Shown here: positions 42,909 to 51,889 of the stretch, one piece after another
Position numbering within the stretch: the first letter of the stretch is position 1
Layout of the letters: every line of letters starts with the position of its first letter
Origin: Alkalicoccobacillus gibsonii
GTDB lineage: Bacteria > Bacillota > Bacilli > Bacillales > Bacillaceae_D
Direction of reading: 5' to 3'
NCBI RefSeq assembly: GCF_016798245.1
Contig: NZ_JAEUZA010000003.1
Coordinates: forward strand, 1 to 64,000
Length of the DNA stretch: 64,000 nt
Notes under the pieces: model-generated
Told to the model about the DNA's origin: nothing
The model's database searches: none
Seen by the model: only the letters and a program-made list of their open reading frames with translations
Position numbers and translations under genes: made by a program

Positions 42909-42940
42909 AAGTGGACAGTTTCAAAAGAAACTGCCCACTT
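42909..42940 (+). terminator. Hairpin after fabF
   Basis: AAGTGGACAGTTTC-AAAA-GAAACTGCCCACTT, 14 bp with one mismatch and no T run. Possibly a weak terminator or mRNA end structure. Confidence 0.5.
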
Positions 42941-43017
42941 TAGCTAATGTATGCTCTTGTTTATGCTACCCATTCACTACGTTATAATTTTGAAACGTAA
43001 ATAGGTCTAGTACCGCA

Positions 43018-43164
43018 TTATAATCTTCGTCGCCCTGTCACAAGCTGAAAAATAAGCACAACAAGTGCGACCACTAACAATAGATGGATTAAACTCCCGC
43101 CAACCTCTCCAATAAAACCAAGTAACCATAGAACAATGACGATAATCATTACAGTCCAAAGCAT
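43018..43164 (-). CDS. Lmo0937-family small membrane protein, 48 aa
   Basis: ATG with GAGGAG upstream. The peptide, MLWTVMIIVIVLWLLGFIGE followed by GGSLIHLLLVVALVVLIFQL and ending TGRRRL, is the typical two-span lmo0937/DUF5670-type protein common in Bacilli and linked with envelope stress. A different reading frame is open over the same stretch but has no family character. Confidence 0.88.
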   Translation of the reverse strand: MLWTVMIIVIVLWLLGFIGEVGGSLIHLLLVVALVVLIFQLVTGRRRL

Positions 43165-43335
43165 GTCTAAGCTCCTCTACGTAGTCTCTACACACTCAAC
43201 TGTATTTGTATGACGTGATCTCTGCTGGTATTAAACCACTTCTAGTGTAGAGTTCATATATATGTCCACATTTAGCTGAGTATAACCCATGCATGAGAGA
43301 TCCTACATTTTAATCCTCTCACGACGTGCGTAGGA

Positions 43336-43512
43336 TTAACTACTATGAGTATCAGTCCTCCTTCTTCTTTTTTTTGCTTCATCAGCACCAAGGAAGAAGA
43401 AAGTAGCAGACAACGGTAGGTAGATTAGAAAAAGGCTACTACTGGAATCTGTAACAAAAGTCAAGGCTCCTATTATGATCATGAGTATTGCAATAATATA
43501 GTATGTATTCAT
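43336..43512 (-). CDS. Small two-span membrane protein, 58 aa
   Basis: ATG at 43512 has GAGGTG at 6 bp, better than the in-frame GTG 9 bp upstream. Two hydrophobic spans (YYIIAILMIIIGALTFV and LFLIYLPLSATFFFLG) end in the basic tail DEAKKRRRRTDTHSS. No function assigned. It lies next to another tiny membrane protein gene of the same orientation. Confidence 0.65.
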   Translation of the reverse strand: MNTYYIIAILMIIIGALTFVTDSSSSLFLIYLPLSATFFFLGADEAKKRRRRTDTHSS

Positions 43513-43581
43513 ATTTATCACCTCAATTAATATACGAATGAAACGAAATAAAGTTTCTAGAAATTACTGTGCTAACGGCAA

Positions 43582-43983
43582 CTATAAATTTGTGATCGCA
43601 CCTAGTGATTGAGAAGCTGTAGTAAAACAAATAAACACGCACAGCTCGACGATCTGCCTTTCATTAAAGACTGTCCTAAGGATGTTAAAGTGTGCTTCAT
43701 TAATAGACGATCTATAATTCAAAAACAAATCGGCAAACGCTGTAGCGATTTGAATTTCTTCATCTTTTATCTTCATGTTAGGCTTTCCTTTGGCCATACA
43801 ATAACGACATTTATTTCCGTATGCGAGAACTCGTCTTACTTCTTCCTTTAAATTCACAGAGAGGGATCCTTCTTTTGTTAAGAAATCAGAAAGGTCATTC
43901 CATTTTATTAGGAGATCTGGGATGTGGCCAAGAACGTCTTGAAATGGTGTCTCTCCATAATTAGATTGTTGAATAAAACTCAT
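43582..43983 (-). CDS. Carboxymuconolactone-decarboxylase-family protein
   Basis: A 133-residue AhpD/CMD-fold helical protein. The redox-type motif KCRYCMAKGKPNMK (CxxC at about 59-62, without the AhpD His at the usual spot) sits at the start of a helix, and the C-terminal segment QIVELCVFICFTTASQSLGA is typical. Probably an alkylhydroperoxidase-like disulfide protein. It is divergent from an Lrp/AsnC regulator that may control it. Confidence 0.83.
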   Translation of the reverse strand: MSFIQQSNYGETPFQDVLGHIPDLLIKWNDLSDFLTKEGSLSVNLKEEVRRVLAYGNKCRYCMAKGKPNMKIKDEEIQIATAFADLFLNYRSSINEAHFNILRTVFNERQIVELCVFICFTTASQSLGAITNL

Positions 43984-44103
43984 TGAAACTCCTCCTTCTT
44001 AACTTTAGTATAGTGAACAGATCCCTATAAATGAATGAATAATGGTATGTTATTCTTATAAATACTTAACACATAAACTATAATTTCAGAAAGTGGTTTT
44101 CAT

Positions 44104-44544
44104 ATGAAAATAGACTCTATTGACCTGATGATTTTAGATGAATTAAAGAAGGACTCAAGGCAATCTATTCGAGAATTGTCGAAGAAAGTGAACTTATCAC
44201 CCCCGTCTGTCTCTGAAAGAATTCGAAAGATGGAAAATGCATCGATTATAGAGGGTTATACTCTACGGATTAACGATAAAGCCTTGGGATTGCCTATACA
44301 ATGCCTTATAGAAATTACAATAAAAAATGGAAAATATAGCGTCTTTCAAGAAAAGATCTCACGCTATCCTGGAGTTAACTATTGTTACCGTATAACAGGA
44401 GGTGCTTGCTTTATGCTTAAAATAAGCACAGATAAACTTGAGAGAATCGAAGAATTTATTGAAGAATTTAATTCCATAGCGACCACATTAACTCATGTGA
44501 TCTTATCGGAAGTTCCGATGGATTGGACCAATTTAGATATTTAA
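44104..44544 (+). CDS. Lrp/AsnC-family regulator
   Basis: A 146-residue Lrp/AsnC protein. N-terminal HTH: DLMILDELKKDSRQSIRELS, KKVNLSPPSVSERIRKME. C-terminal RAM ligand domain: CLIEITIKNGKYSVFQEKIS and YCYRITGGACFMLKISTDKL. Binds an amino acid or similar small effector. Divergent from the CMD-family gene (120 bp between), which is the plausible target. Confidence 0.92.
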   Translation: MKIDSIDLMILDELKKDSRQSIRELSKKVNLSPPSVSERIRKMENASIIEGYTLRINDKALGLPIQCLIEITIKNGKYSVFQEKISRYPGVNYCYRITGGACFMLKISTDKLERIEEFIEEFNSIATTLTHVILSEVPMDWTNLDI

Positions 44545-44596
44545 AATGAAGGTTCTCTCTTAAAAATGATTAGAATGAATTCTAGTTATCTCTCAT

Positions 44597-45442
44597 TCAA
44601 TTAAAGATTTCCTCCAGTTCTTCTAAAATCCCTTGAGTGTAGGGTGACTTAGTAATTTGATGATGCTTTCCTTTAGCCTCGTCTGTTGCATTGGCAACGA
44701 GATATCCTCTCTGAACAAATTTTAATAATTCAAGATCGTTACCGCTGTCGCCAAATGCAATCGTTTGACTATAAGGAATGTTGTACTGATCGCAAATGAA
44801 AGCAGCTGCAGCTCTTTTCCCTGTTACACCTTTCACTATAAAATCGATGTCATAAGCCAATGTTGGATCTCCAGCCTTTGGATTACATCTGTTAATATTT
44901 AAACCTAATCCATATACGTTTGATATGTGTTTGATAACATTCAAATCATATTCTTCCATTACCTTAGACTGTATAAAATAATAGTAGTTTTTTTTGTACT
45001 TTGAATGCCCATGTGGACTCTGCTCTACTAGTTCAATTCTATATAGCTTTTGTAGCTCATTAACTGCTTCATCAACAACTCTTTGAAATTCTTTTGTATT
45101 TGGTAATCTTTTATCCCAAACGTTGTTTCGATGAATGCTTCCATCACTGAGGACATGAAATACCTCAGTTCCTAAATCTGAACATATAAAGTGGGGTGAA
45201 AAGCGTATTCTTGCTTGTTTTACTTTTTTAGTTAGATTATGAATACTGCTACCTGTTACCCAACCAATTTTTAAACCATACTGTTGCGTAGCCTTTTCCA
45301 AATAATCCTCTAATTGATAAAGGTCTTCTTTTTGTTTGAGTGTGCATTCATGAGCAAAATAGGTTTCATCAAAATCACAAAAGACAAGTGAATTAACTTT
45401 TTTTGGTCTAGGGAACGGTGGTGGAAATTGAATACTAACCAT
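44597..45442 (-). CDS. ntdB: HAD phosphatase, NtdB-like (kanosamine-6-P)
   Basis: A 281-residue HAD phosphatase of the sucrose-phosphatase-like class. Motifs: LVFCDFDETYFAHE (motif I), IGWVTGSSIHNL (II), and IAFGDSGNDLELL (IV), with NINRCNPKAGDPTLAYDIDF typical of Bacillus NtdB, which removes phosphate from kanosamine 6-phosphate. Start at 45442 is set by GGAGG 8 bp upstream. NtdA and NtdC are absent. A LacI regulator, like NtdR, is divergent. A related sugar phosphate is an alternative substrate. Confidence 0.78.
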   Translation of the reverse strand: MVSIQFPPPFPRPKKVNSLVFCDFDETYFAHECTLKQKEDLYQLEDYLEKATQQYGLKIGWVTGSSIHNLTKKVKQARIRFSPHFICSDLGTEVFHVLSDGSIHRNNVWDKRLPNTKEFQRVVDEAVNELQKLYRIELVEQSPHGHSKYKKNYYYFIQSKVMEEYDLNVIKHISNVYGLGLNINRCNPKAGDPTLAYDIDFIVKGVTGKRAAAAFICDQYNIPYSQTIAFGDSGNDLELLKFVQRGYLVANATDEAKGKHHQITKSPYTQGILEELEEIFN

Positions 45443-45473
45443 ATTTATCGCCTCCATCATAAGGTAGAGAAAC

Positions 45474-45497
45474 TATAATGGATGGGACCGGTCCCAT
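45474..45497 (+). promoter_or_regulatory. -10 box and perfect LacI-type operator
   Basis: TATAAT (45474-45479) is followed directly by the 16-bp perfect palindrome ATGGGACCGGTCCCAT (45482-45497) with a central CCGG. It covers the expected transcription start of the LacI gene and lies between it and the divergent phosphatase gene, so one repressor could control both. Confidence 0.75.
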
Positions 45498-45529
45498 GTC
45501 AAATGAATTTCTTTGATAAGGAGAAAGAT

Positions 45530-46528
45530 ATGTATACAATCCGAGATGTTGCAAAAATAAGTGGGGTCTCAAAAAGCACAGTATCGCGTGTATTAAACAA
45601 TCATCCCTATGTTTCTTTTGAAAAAAGGAAGCGAGTTGAAGAAGCGATAAAACAGCTAGAATTCAAACCTAACCAAATTGCAAGACACTTTCGCACAAAA
45701 CGAACAAATTCTATTGGTATTATTGTTTCTTTTTTAGCGCACCCCTATTTCTCGGAATTAGCTGGAGCACTCTCTGAAGAATGTCGAATACATGGTTATA
45801 ATCCAGTTTTGTTTCAAACATTCGGAGATAGAACACAAGAAATGGATGTATTTAAGAAGTGGAAAAGTAAAGAATTGGACGCGCTTATTGTAACCTCAAC
45901 TGCATTAACCCAAGCTGAACTAGATGAGCTTAGTGATAACGGCGTACTCACTATATGTAATGAGGCTTATACGAATAATAAAATTGACGTTTTTTGTTTG
46001 AACGAAAAAAAAGCAGCCTATGAGGGTGTTCAACATCTCCTTAATAAAGGAAGAAAAAAAGTAGCCTTCTGTTCAGATGACTTGGCTTCACCATCGCAAC
46101 AAGCAAGACTCTCAGGCTTTAAACAAGCTCATCTAGAAATGGGGCTTACGTGGGATGACGCTCTGATTGTAGATAACATATCGTCTGTCACTGATGGATA
46201 TTCACTTGGAAAATATTATTTAAGCTTCTCTAATAGTAGAGCTAAAACAATAGATGCTGTATTTGCTGGAAGTGATTTTGTAGCATCTGGATTTCTAAAG
46301 GCAGCTCAGCATTATGGAGTGGAAGTTCCACTCGACTTCTCAATTATTGGTTTTGATAATCACCCTATTAGCGAAGTGACATCTCCTCCAATTACGACGA
46401 TTATGAATCAGACCAAAGACATGGCGCAGGATCTAGTTGAAGTCTTGGATATGCGTTTACTTGGGCAAGATAGGCCGTTTATGTTCAAACAATACAATGG
46501 AATTTTAATTGTTAAAGGCACTACATAG
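45530..46528 (+). CDS. LacI-family transcriptional regulator
   Basis: A 332-residue LacI-type regulator. HTH: MYTIRDVAKISGVSKSTVSR, VLNNHPYVS; hinge FKPNQIARHFRTKRT; sugar-binding core from NSIGIIVSFLAHPYFSELAG to PPITTIMNQTKDMAQDLVEV. ATG at 45530 has AAGGAG at 6 bp. A longer frame from 45482 would run through the operator and is rejected. By position it is the counterpart of NtdR, which in Bacillus activates the ntd genes with kanosamine derivatives as signal. Confidence 0.92.
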   Translation: MYTIRDVAKISGVSKSTVSRVLNNHPYVSFEKRKRVEEAIKQLEFKPNQIARHFRTKRTNSIGIIVSFLAHPYFSELAGALSEECRIHGYNPVLFQTFGDRTQEMDVFKKWKSKELDALIVTSTALTQAELDELSDNGVLTICNEAYTNNKIDVFCLNEKKAAYEGVQHLLNKGRKKVAFCSDDLASPSQQARLSGFKQAHLEMGLTWDDALIVDNISSVTDGYSLGKYYLSFSNSRAKTIDAVFAGSDFVASGFLKAAQHYGVEVPLDFSIIGFDNHPISEVTSPPITTIMNQTKDMAQDLVEVLDMRLLGQDRPFMFKQYNGILIVKGTT

Positions 46529-46553
46529 TTTCATCCAATACATCTAATTAATA

Positions 46554-46581
46554 ACCTGCCCTAATGCAGGTTATTTTTCTT
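46554..46581 (+). terminator. Terminator after the LacI gene
   Basis: AACCTGC-CTAAT-GCAGGTT followed by ATTTTTCTT. Confidence 0.88.
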
Positions 46582-46810
46582 TGGATAAAAGGAAAGATAT
46601 AGGGTCAATGCAACGACTGAAACGTACCCGCTGGAAGTAAGGAAGCAGTTCAGATGCGAATGTGAAATAATTAGAAACACAAGATAGTATTTAGTCTTTT
46701 TTGAACGGTCTATCTAGTTAAAAGAGTTGTGTATAACATTGGGAAATACAAAAGGTATATATATTTGTTAATAATTGGACGATATAATATAGAGTGAAGG
46801 AGGGTTTGTT

Positions 46811-47899
46811 ATGAAGACTTTGATACCCGCGGAAGATGTAGGAGTTCAATGCGTAGATTGGTATAGGTGCATTGTGGCCCAAAATTACGTGGAAGCGGAT
46901 GCTTTACGATTAAAAGCAAAAAAGTCTATTCAGAATATGCAACCAGATGACAAGGTAATCGCTTTTTATTCGCTTGTAGAATACCGTCACAACTTAATGA
47001 GAAAAAACCTGGATAGTCAGTTAGACGAAAAAAAGTTAGAAGAGATCGGACAGATGGATCCCTTACTCATGTTTTACTCTTATTTTATGTCGGGACTAGG
47101 AGAATTTTATAAAGCGCATTATAAAGCTGCGATAAGGCTTTATATTCAAGCGGAGTCATTGTTGGAGCATGTTGCAGATCCTTATGAAAAAGCCGAGTTT
47201 TTTCAACGTATAGGAGAAGGATATTATCGCATATATCAATATACCTTTGCCGAATCATATATTGAAAGGGCTCTAGACATCTTTATGTTAGAACCGGATT
47301 ATAAAGAAAAAGAGTTAGATAATCGACACTTACTTGCTGCTATTAATTCTGAACGAAATCTAGAGCACAAGGCAGAAGAACAATATATAAACTTAATAAA
47401 AGAGGCTGAAGGGTATCCATTACCATTAGCATTAATTTATCAAAGTTTTGCCTTCCATTATCTTCGAAAAAACAACCAAAATCAGGCAAAAGAGTATATA
47501 ATGAGAGCACTAGATTCTCCTGGTCATTCATCTACTATTAATGGGATGAAGAGTAAAGGTGAACTTGCATTCATTCATCTACGCATGGGAAAAATGGGTC
47601 AAGCTCTCCCCTTACTAGAAGAGGTTGAGTCTGAAGCGGATAAGGTTTGTGATATTGAATATCAATTGCGCTGCTTAATTAACCGTCACCTATATGTTGA
47701 ATTCAATCAGGATAAAGTAGACGAAGGGATTAATCAGATGGTAGAAGCGGAATTGTATTTTGATGCAATCGAAGTCTGCCAGGATATCTCCAGGTTTTAT
47801 GAAAGCCAAGAGAATCATGTGAAAGCCTTGCACTACATGAAACGTGCTTTTCACTTAAAAGGTTTCCAATTTACAATTGGGGGTGAAGTTGCAGAATGA
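46811..47899 (+). CDS. Rap-family phosphatase/anti-activator
   Basis: A 362-residue Rap protein: N-terminal three-helix bundle (VQCVDWYRCIVAQNYVEADA, FYSLVEYRHNLMRKNLDSQ) and five to six TPR repeats (YKAAIRLYIQAESLLEHVAD, AEFFQRIGEGYYRIYQYTFA, HVKALHYMKRAFHLKG). Raps dephosphorylate Spo0F or block ComA-like regulators and are inhibited by a re-imported Phr peptide. AAGGAGGG precedes ATG. The stop overlaps the phr start by 4 bp. Confidence 0.92.
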   Translation: MKTLIPAEDVGVQCVDWYRCIVAQNYVEADALRLKAKKSIQNMQPDDKVIAFYSLVEYRHNLMRKNLDSQLDEKKLEEIGQMDPLLMFYSYFMSGLGEFYKAHYKAAIRLYIQAESLLEHVADPYEKAEFFQRIGEGYYRIYQYTFAESYIERALDIFMLEPDYKEKELDNRHLLAAINSERNLEHKAEEQYINLIKEAEGYPLPLALIYQSFAFHYLRKNNQNQAKEYIMRALDSPGHSSTINGMKSKGELAFIHLRMGKMGQALPLLEEVESEADKVCDIEYQLRCLINRHLYVEFNQDKVDEGINQMVEAELYFDAIEVCQDISRFYESQENHVKALHYMKRAFHLKGFQFTIGGEVAE

Positions 47900-48018
47900 A
47901 AAAACAAGTATATGTTTTAACATTGGCCATTTTAATTAGCGTATCTGGTCCATTTACATTGGCTGGAAGCTTAACAGATGTTGTAACTCCTCATGGACAA
48001 GCCAACACAGGAAGATAA
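47896..48018 (+). CDS. Phr signalling peptide precursor, 40 aa
   Basis: An ATGA overlap with the rap stop couples translation. The precursor has a basic start (MKKQVYV), a hydrophobic signal (LTLAILISVSGPFTLAG) and a polar tail SLTDVVTPHGQANTGR. This is the standard Phr design: export, then trimming to a 5-6-residue pheromone. The usual basic residue at pentapeptide position 2 is not obvious here, so the mature peptide (perhaps from the last 5-8 residues) is uncertain. Confidence 0.85.
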   Translation: MKKQVYVLTLAILISVSGPFTLAGSLTDVVTPHGQANTGR

Positions 48019-48022
48019 GAGT

Positions 48023-48056
48023 AAAGATGATTCTCGTTTGCGGGAATCATCTTTTT
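48023..48056 (+). terminator. Terminator after rap-phr
   Basis: AAAGATGATTCTCG-TTTG-CGGGAATCATCTTT with one G-T pair and a T run. Confidence 0.9.
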
Positions 48057-48166
48057 CTATGGTTTGGAGACTTTAATCGTAGAGAACCTCCTTTAAATCC
48101 TTCTTTTGCATTGAGTATTTATTCATTCTAATGTAACCTTATAAGTTATAAAAGAAGGGAGTTCAT

Positions 48167-49525
48167 ATGGAAAACAACAATATTTCTAATTCTAATAATG
48201 TTATAGCATTTATCATTCCATCTTTAATGGGGGCATTACTTTTCTTAATCCCTTTACCAATAGGCACGGACGGGCAATGGACCGTCCTCATTGCATTTCT
48301 ATCTAGTAATCTAGAATTATTTGTAAGTGGGGTAATTACCGAGATCTTAGCTATGATCTTGGTTCTATCGAGCGTCGGCGCACTAATTGGAGTAGTACAA
48401 CCAGACTGGATGATGAAGCGACCCTTTCTGAAAGGTTTGTTTGTCATTCATCCTTTTTGGCTCTTTATTCGCTTTTTAGGAGCGATCTTCGCAGTCCTAA
48501 CGTTATTTGAAGTCGGGCCGGAAGTGATTATTGGAGTAGGAACGGGTCAGGAAGTTTTGTATAATCTCCTACCTGTATTGGCCATTTGGTCTTTTGTAAT
48601 GGGTATGCTGCTTCCATTATTAATTGAGTTTGGCTTGATGGAGTGGTTAGGTACACTAGCGCAAAAAATTATGAGACCATTATTTAAATTGCCTGGACGA
48701 GCAGCTGTCGATTCATTGGCTTCCTGGATGGGTAATAATATGGTTAGTATCTTAATTACAATTAATCAATATGAGTCAGGCTATTATTCAAAAAAAGAAT
48801 CAGCGATCATCGTGACAAACTTTACCATTACATCAATCGGTTTTAGTTTAATTGTTGCTAGATTGCTTAAAGTTGAAACGTTGTTTCCTTCGTTTTATTT
48901 AACGGTATTAATTGCTGTATTTGTAGCAGCAATCATTTGTCCTCGTATTCCTCCTTTATCAAGAATGAAGAATGATTACTACGAGGCAGCCGGGAAACAA
49001 ATTGTTGAAGAAGCACCTCATAATATCTCTATTCCAAGATGGGCTTTTCAAAAAGGTGTAGCCAAAGCATCAAAAGTACCAGCTACTACCGTTCTGTTGA
49101 AAAAAGGATTGTTTAATGCAGCTGATATTTGGTTTGGTATGCTACCACTTGTTATGGGTATTGGAACGATTGCGTTAATCATTGCAAACTTCACGCCAGT
49201 TTTTCAGATCATTTCCTATCCATTAATACCTGTCTTAGAATGGATGCAAATACCGGAGGCCTCCCAAGCAGCACCGGCTATGTTAATAGGTTTTGCCGAT
49301 ATGTTCCTGCCAGCGATACTTGGTTCAAATATTGAAAGTGAACTAACACGATTTGTAGTAGGGGCTGTTTCGCTAACACAGTTAATTTATATGTCTGAGA
49401 TCGGTGTCATGCTGATCCGCTCAAGCATACCTGTAAACGTAGGTCAGTTGTTCCTTATGTTTATCATTCGGACGATCATTACGTTGCCAATCGTTGTACT
49501 GATTGCTCATCTATTTGTATTCTAA
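48167..49525 (+). CDS. YjiH-family transporter-like membrane protein
   Basis: A 452-residue protein with about 11 spans of the YjiH/nucleoside-recognition (Gate domain) family. Seen: PSLMGALLFLIPLPIGTDGQ near the start, VDSLASWMGNNMVSILITIN (Gate motif) and FADMFLPAILGSNIESELTR near the end. Members are thought to be transporters but lack a proven substrate. The aminotransferase gene 45 bp downstream suggests an amine or omega-amino acid. Confidence 0.85.
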   Translation: MENNNISNSNNVIAFIIPSLMGALLFLIPLPIGTDGQWTVLIAFLSSNLELFVSGVITEILAMILVLSSVGALIGVVQPDWMMKRPFLKGLFVIHPFWLFIRFLGAIFAVLTLFEVGPEVIIGVGTGQEVLYNLLPVLAIWSFVMGMLLPLLIEFGLMEWLGTLAQKIMRPLFKLPGRAAVDSLASWMGNNMVSILITINQYESGYYSKKESAIIVTNFTITSIGFSLIVARLLKVETLFPSFYLTVLIAVFVAAIICPRIPPLSRMKNDYYEAAGKQIVEEAPHNISIPRWAFQKGVAKASKVPATTVLLKKGLFNAADIWFGMLPLVMGIGTIALIIANFTPVFQIISYPLIPVLEWMQIPEASQAAPAMLIGFADMFLPAILGSNIESELTRFVVGAVSLTQLIYMSEIGVMLIRSSIPVNVGQLFLMFIIRTIITLPIVVLIAHLFVF

Positions 49526-49570
49526 CAAGATAAACGAGTAAGATGTGAAAGAGAAAAGGAAGTGATGGTT

Positions 49571-50854
49571 ATGTCAACTGAATGGACGGAATTAAGTAAA
49601 AAAATGCCGATTCGCTTAGCGCCGAGTATGGCCAAAGATCATCCCAACTTACCTGTTGTGAAGGAAGAGGGATGTTATTACTGGGGTGTGGATGGAAAGC
49701 AGTACCTTGATTTTACCTCAGGGATTGCAGTAACTAATGTTGGACACAGACATCCAAAGGTTGTTGCTGCGATAAAGGATGCCGCCGATTACCTCACTCA
49801 TGGACCAATCGGTGTGATTCAATATGAATCCATTCTAAAACTAGCTGATGAGCTAGCGGAGATTATGCCTGGAGATCTTGATTGCTTTTTCTTTGGAAAT
49901 AGTGGGACAGAGGCAATTGAAGGTGCATTAAAGCTTGCACGTCATGTGACAAAGAAACCCTTTGTCGTTTCATTTATTGGGGGATTCCATGGTAGAACGC
50001 TTGGATCCATGGCGATTAGTACGTCAAAAAGCAAATATCGTTCTCACCAACATGTAAGTGGAACGTATCAATTACCATACTATCAACCAGGAGACTCAGA
50101 GCAAGATGCGATTCAGAAACTAGATCTAGCAGCTGAACAATTATTTGCACACCAAGTGCTGCCAAATGAAGTTGCTTGTGTGATTTTAGAGCCTGTTCTT
50201 GGTGAAGGTGGTTATATCATTCCTCCAAAATCGTGGTTACAGCGTGTTCGTCAAATTTGCGATGAGCATGGGATTCTTCTGATATTTGATGAAGTACAAA
50301 CGGGATTCGGTCGTACGGGTGAGTGGTTTGCCTCGCAAAGCTTTGAAGTCGTTCCGGATATCATGGCTGTAGCTAAAGGCATTGCATCAGGTATACCCTT
50401 GAGTGCAACGGTGGCAAATCATAAGCTTATGCAACAATGGCCACTAGGTTCTCATGCGACTACCTTTGGTGGGACACCACTTGGGTGTGCAGCAGCCCTT
50501 GCAACAATTGAAGTTATTAAAGAAGAGAAGTTACTTGAGAATACAAAAGTTGTTGGTGCTTATGCTCGTGAGCAGCTAGAGGAATTACAACAGAAATATA
50601 AGCGGATTGGAAATGTTCGCTCGATCGGCTTAATGATTGGCATTGAAATTGTTGATCCTGTTACTGGTTTGGGTGATGGGGAAGCGGCGATGGAAATTCT
50701 AGATCTTGCATTACATGAAGGAGTTCTCTTTTATTTTAGTGGCAAGCACGGAGAGGTCATTCGCATGATCCCGCCACTAACGGTGACAAAGGAACAAATT
50801 AATGAAGGAATAGCTGGTCTTGAGAGAGCTCTTATTGCGTTCGAAAAGAAGTAA
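49571..50854 (+). CDS. Class III aminotransferase (GABA/omega-amino type)
   Basis: A PLP-dependent class III aminotransferase of about 427 residues. Cofactor motifs: [53 protein letters not shown] and the Schiff-base lysine in [20 protein letters not shown], then [20 protein letters not shown]. Resembles 4-aminobutyrate aminotransferase. Three possible starts exist; 49571 gives about 9-bp spacing from AAGGAAG. With the YjiH gene it likely forms an uptake-and-deamination pair. Confidence 0.9.
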   Translation: MSTEWTELSKKMPIRLAPSMAKDHPNLPVVKEEGCYYWGVDGKQYLDFTSGIAVTNVGHRHPKVVAAIKDAADYLTHGPIGVIQYESILKLADELAEIMPGDLDCFFFGNSGTEAIEGALKLARHVTKKPFVVSFIGGFHGRTLGSMAISTSKSKYRSHQHVSGTYQLPYYQPGDSEQDAIQKLDLAAEQLFAHQVLPNEVACVILEPVLGEGGYIIPPKSWLQRVRQICDEHGILLIFDEVQTGFGRTGEWFASQSFEVVPDIMAVAKGIASGIPLSATVANHKLMQQWPLGSHATTFGGTPLGCAAALATIEVIKEEKLLENTKVVGAYAREQLEELQQKYKRIGNVRSIGLMIGIEIVDPVTGLGDGEAAMEILDLALHEGVLFYFSGKHGEVIRMIPPLTVTKEQINEGIAGLERALIAFEKK

Positions 50855-50871
50855 AAGAAGGATGAAATGAC

Positions 50872-50919
50872 AAATAGACAGGTATCTTGTGAACCAACAC
50901 AGATGCCTGTCTATTTTTT
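50872..50919 (+). terminator. Terminator after the aminotransferase
   Basis: AATAGACAGG-T-ATCT and AGAT-G-CCTGTCTATT arms with a 13-nt loop, then TTTTT. Confidence 0.88.
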
Positions 50920-51078
50920 CGAAGGAATATCCTTCATAAATTGTGAAAATAGTGTCTCACATCTTAAATCCTTTCTTTTAAATGGATGCGATTCATTATT
51001 TAATTTAAAAGCAATCGTATATTCGTATAGCTGCTAGCCTTTAGTCCGTCATAAAACTAAATACAATAAACTTTATTG

Positions 51079-51639
51079 TTAAGCTCTAAAATAATCACGT
51101 TTCGTTATAGCATACTGAACATCATTTATTAATTCATTATTCATCATGCTATTATCTCTAAAGATTCCTTCTTTTTGCATGCCTATTTTCTTCAAAACCC
51201 TCTCCGAGTTAGCATTCAATTCATTAAATTTAGCCTCAACTCTATTAAGATTTAATTCAGTAAAAGCAAGGTTTAATAGCGCGTTTAGAGCTTCAGGGAT
51301 AAGGCCTTTTCCCCAATAGGTCTTATTAAGCAAATATCCTATTTCGGCATTTAGAGGATTATTCAATAGGTGGAGCTCACAAGTACCAATTAACTTGTTG
51401 TTCTCTTTATAAACCACTGCATATTTTCCAATAGGTTCTTTCATGTAAAAGGTTGATAATAAAATATTAACTTCACTCATGGCTTGATGAGGGGGGAATA
51501 CATAATTCACTACCTCTTTATCTGATGTAATTAAAAACAAATCCTCAGCATCCTCTAGGTTGAAGGGACGTAAAACTAATCGATCTGTCTCAATAATAGA
51601 ATGTTGAAGTAGAAGGTATAGCTTTTCTTGTTTTGTCAT
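51079..51639 (-). CDS. GNAT acetyltransferase, RimJ/RimL type
   Basis: A 186-residue GNAT protein. Motifs: IETDRLVLRPFNLEDAEDLF at the start, LIGTCELHLLNNPLNAEIGY (strand 4), LLNKTYWGKGLIPEALNALL with the acetyl-CoA loop, and LNRVEAKFNELNANSERVLK for the substrate region. Likely acetylates a protein or small-molecule amine in the cytosol. Single gene with AGGAGC-like ribosome site. Confidence 0.9.
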   Translation of the reverse strand: MTKQEKLYLLLQHSIIETDRLVLRPFNLEDAEDLFLITSDKEVVNYVFPPHQAMSEVNILLSTFYMKEPIGKYAVVYKENNKLIGTCELHLLNNPLNAEIGYLLNKTYWGKGLIPEALNALLNLAFTELNLNRVEAKFNELNANSERVLKKIGMQKEGIFRDNSMMNNELINDVQYAITKRDYFRA

Positions 51640-51889
51640 TATTAGCTCCTCTTAACCAAGTATTATATTCATTTAATACGTTATAACCTTTCATCATAGC
51701 ATTTAATCTTATGGTTTGTTTCAGATCTTTCAGCGTGTAATTGTAAAAAGATGTTTAATTCTGCTCCAATTGGGATAAGGAAATAAGTCCTGTTGGAAAA
51801 ATTCAGTGAAATCATACTCATTCCTCATGCAATGGTCACTTCTAGCCTTCACAATAAAAAGAGTGAGATTTGTGGAAAGGAGTGGAAGG

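Noticed and set aside
43007-43195. 62-aa frame over the lmo0937-type gene
   Set aside because: The other frame gives a textbook lmo0937 protein with its own GAGGAG site; this one has no family match and mixed polarity.
45482-45529. Upstream extension of the LacI protein
   Set aside because: It would read through the perfect operator palindrome and the start site. The ATG at 45530 has AAGGAG at ideal distance and begins with the standard LacI HTH.
46600-46680. Possible decayed copy of the TGCGCG array
   Set aside because: TGCAACGA and TGCGAATG recur, but positions do not hold a 21-bp phase.
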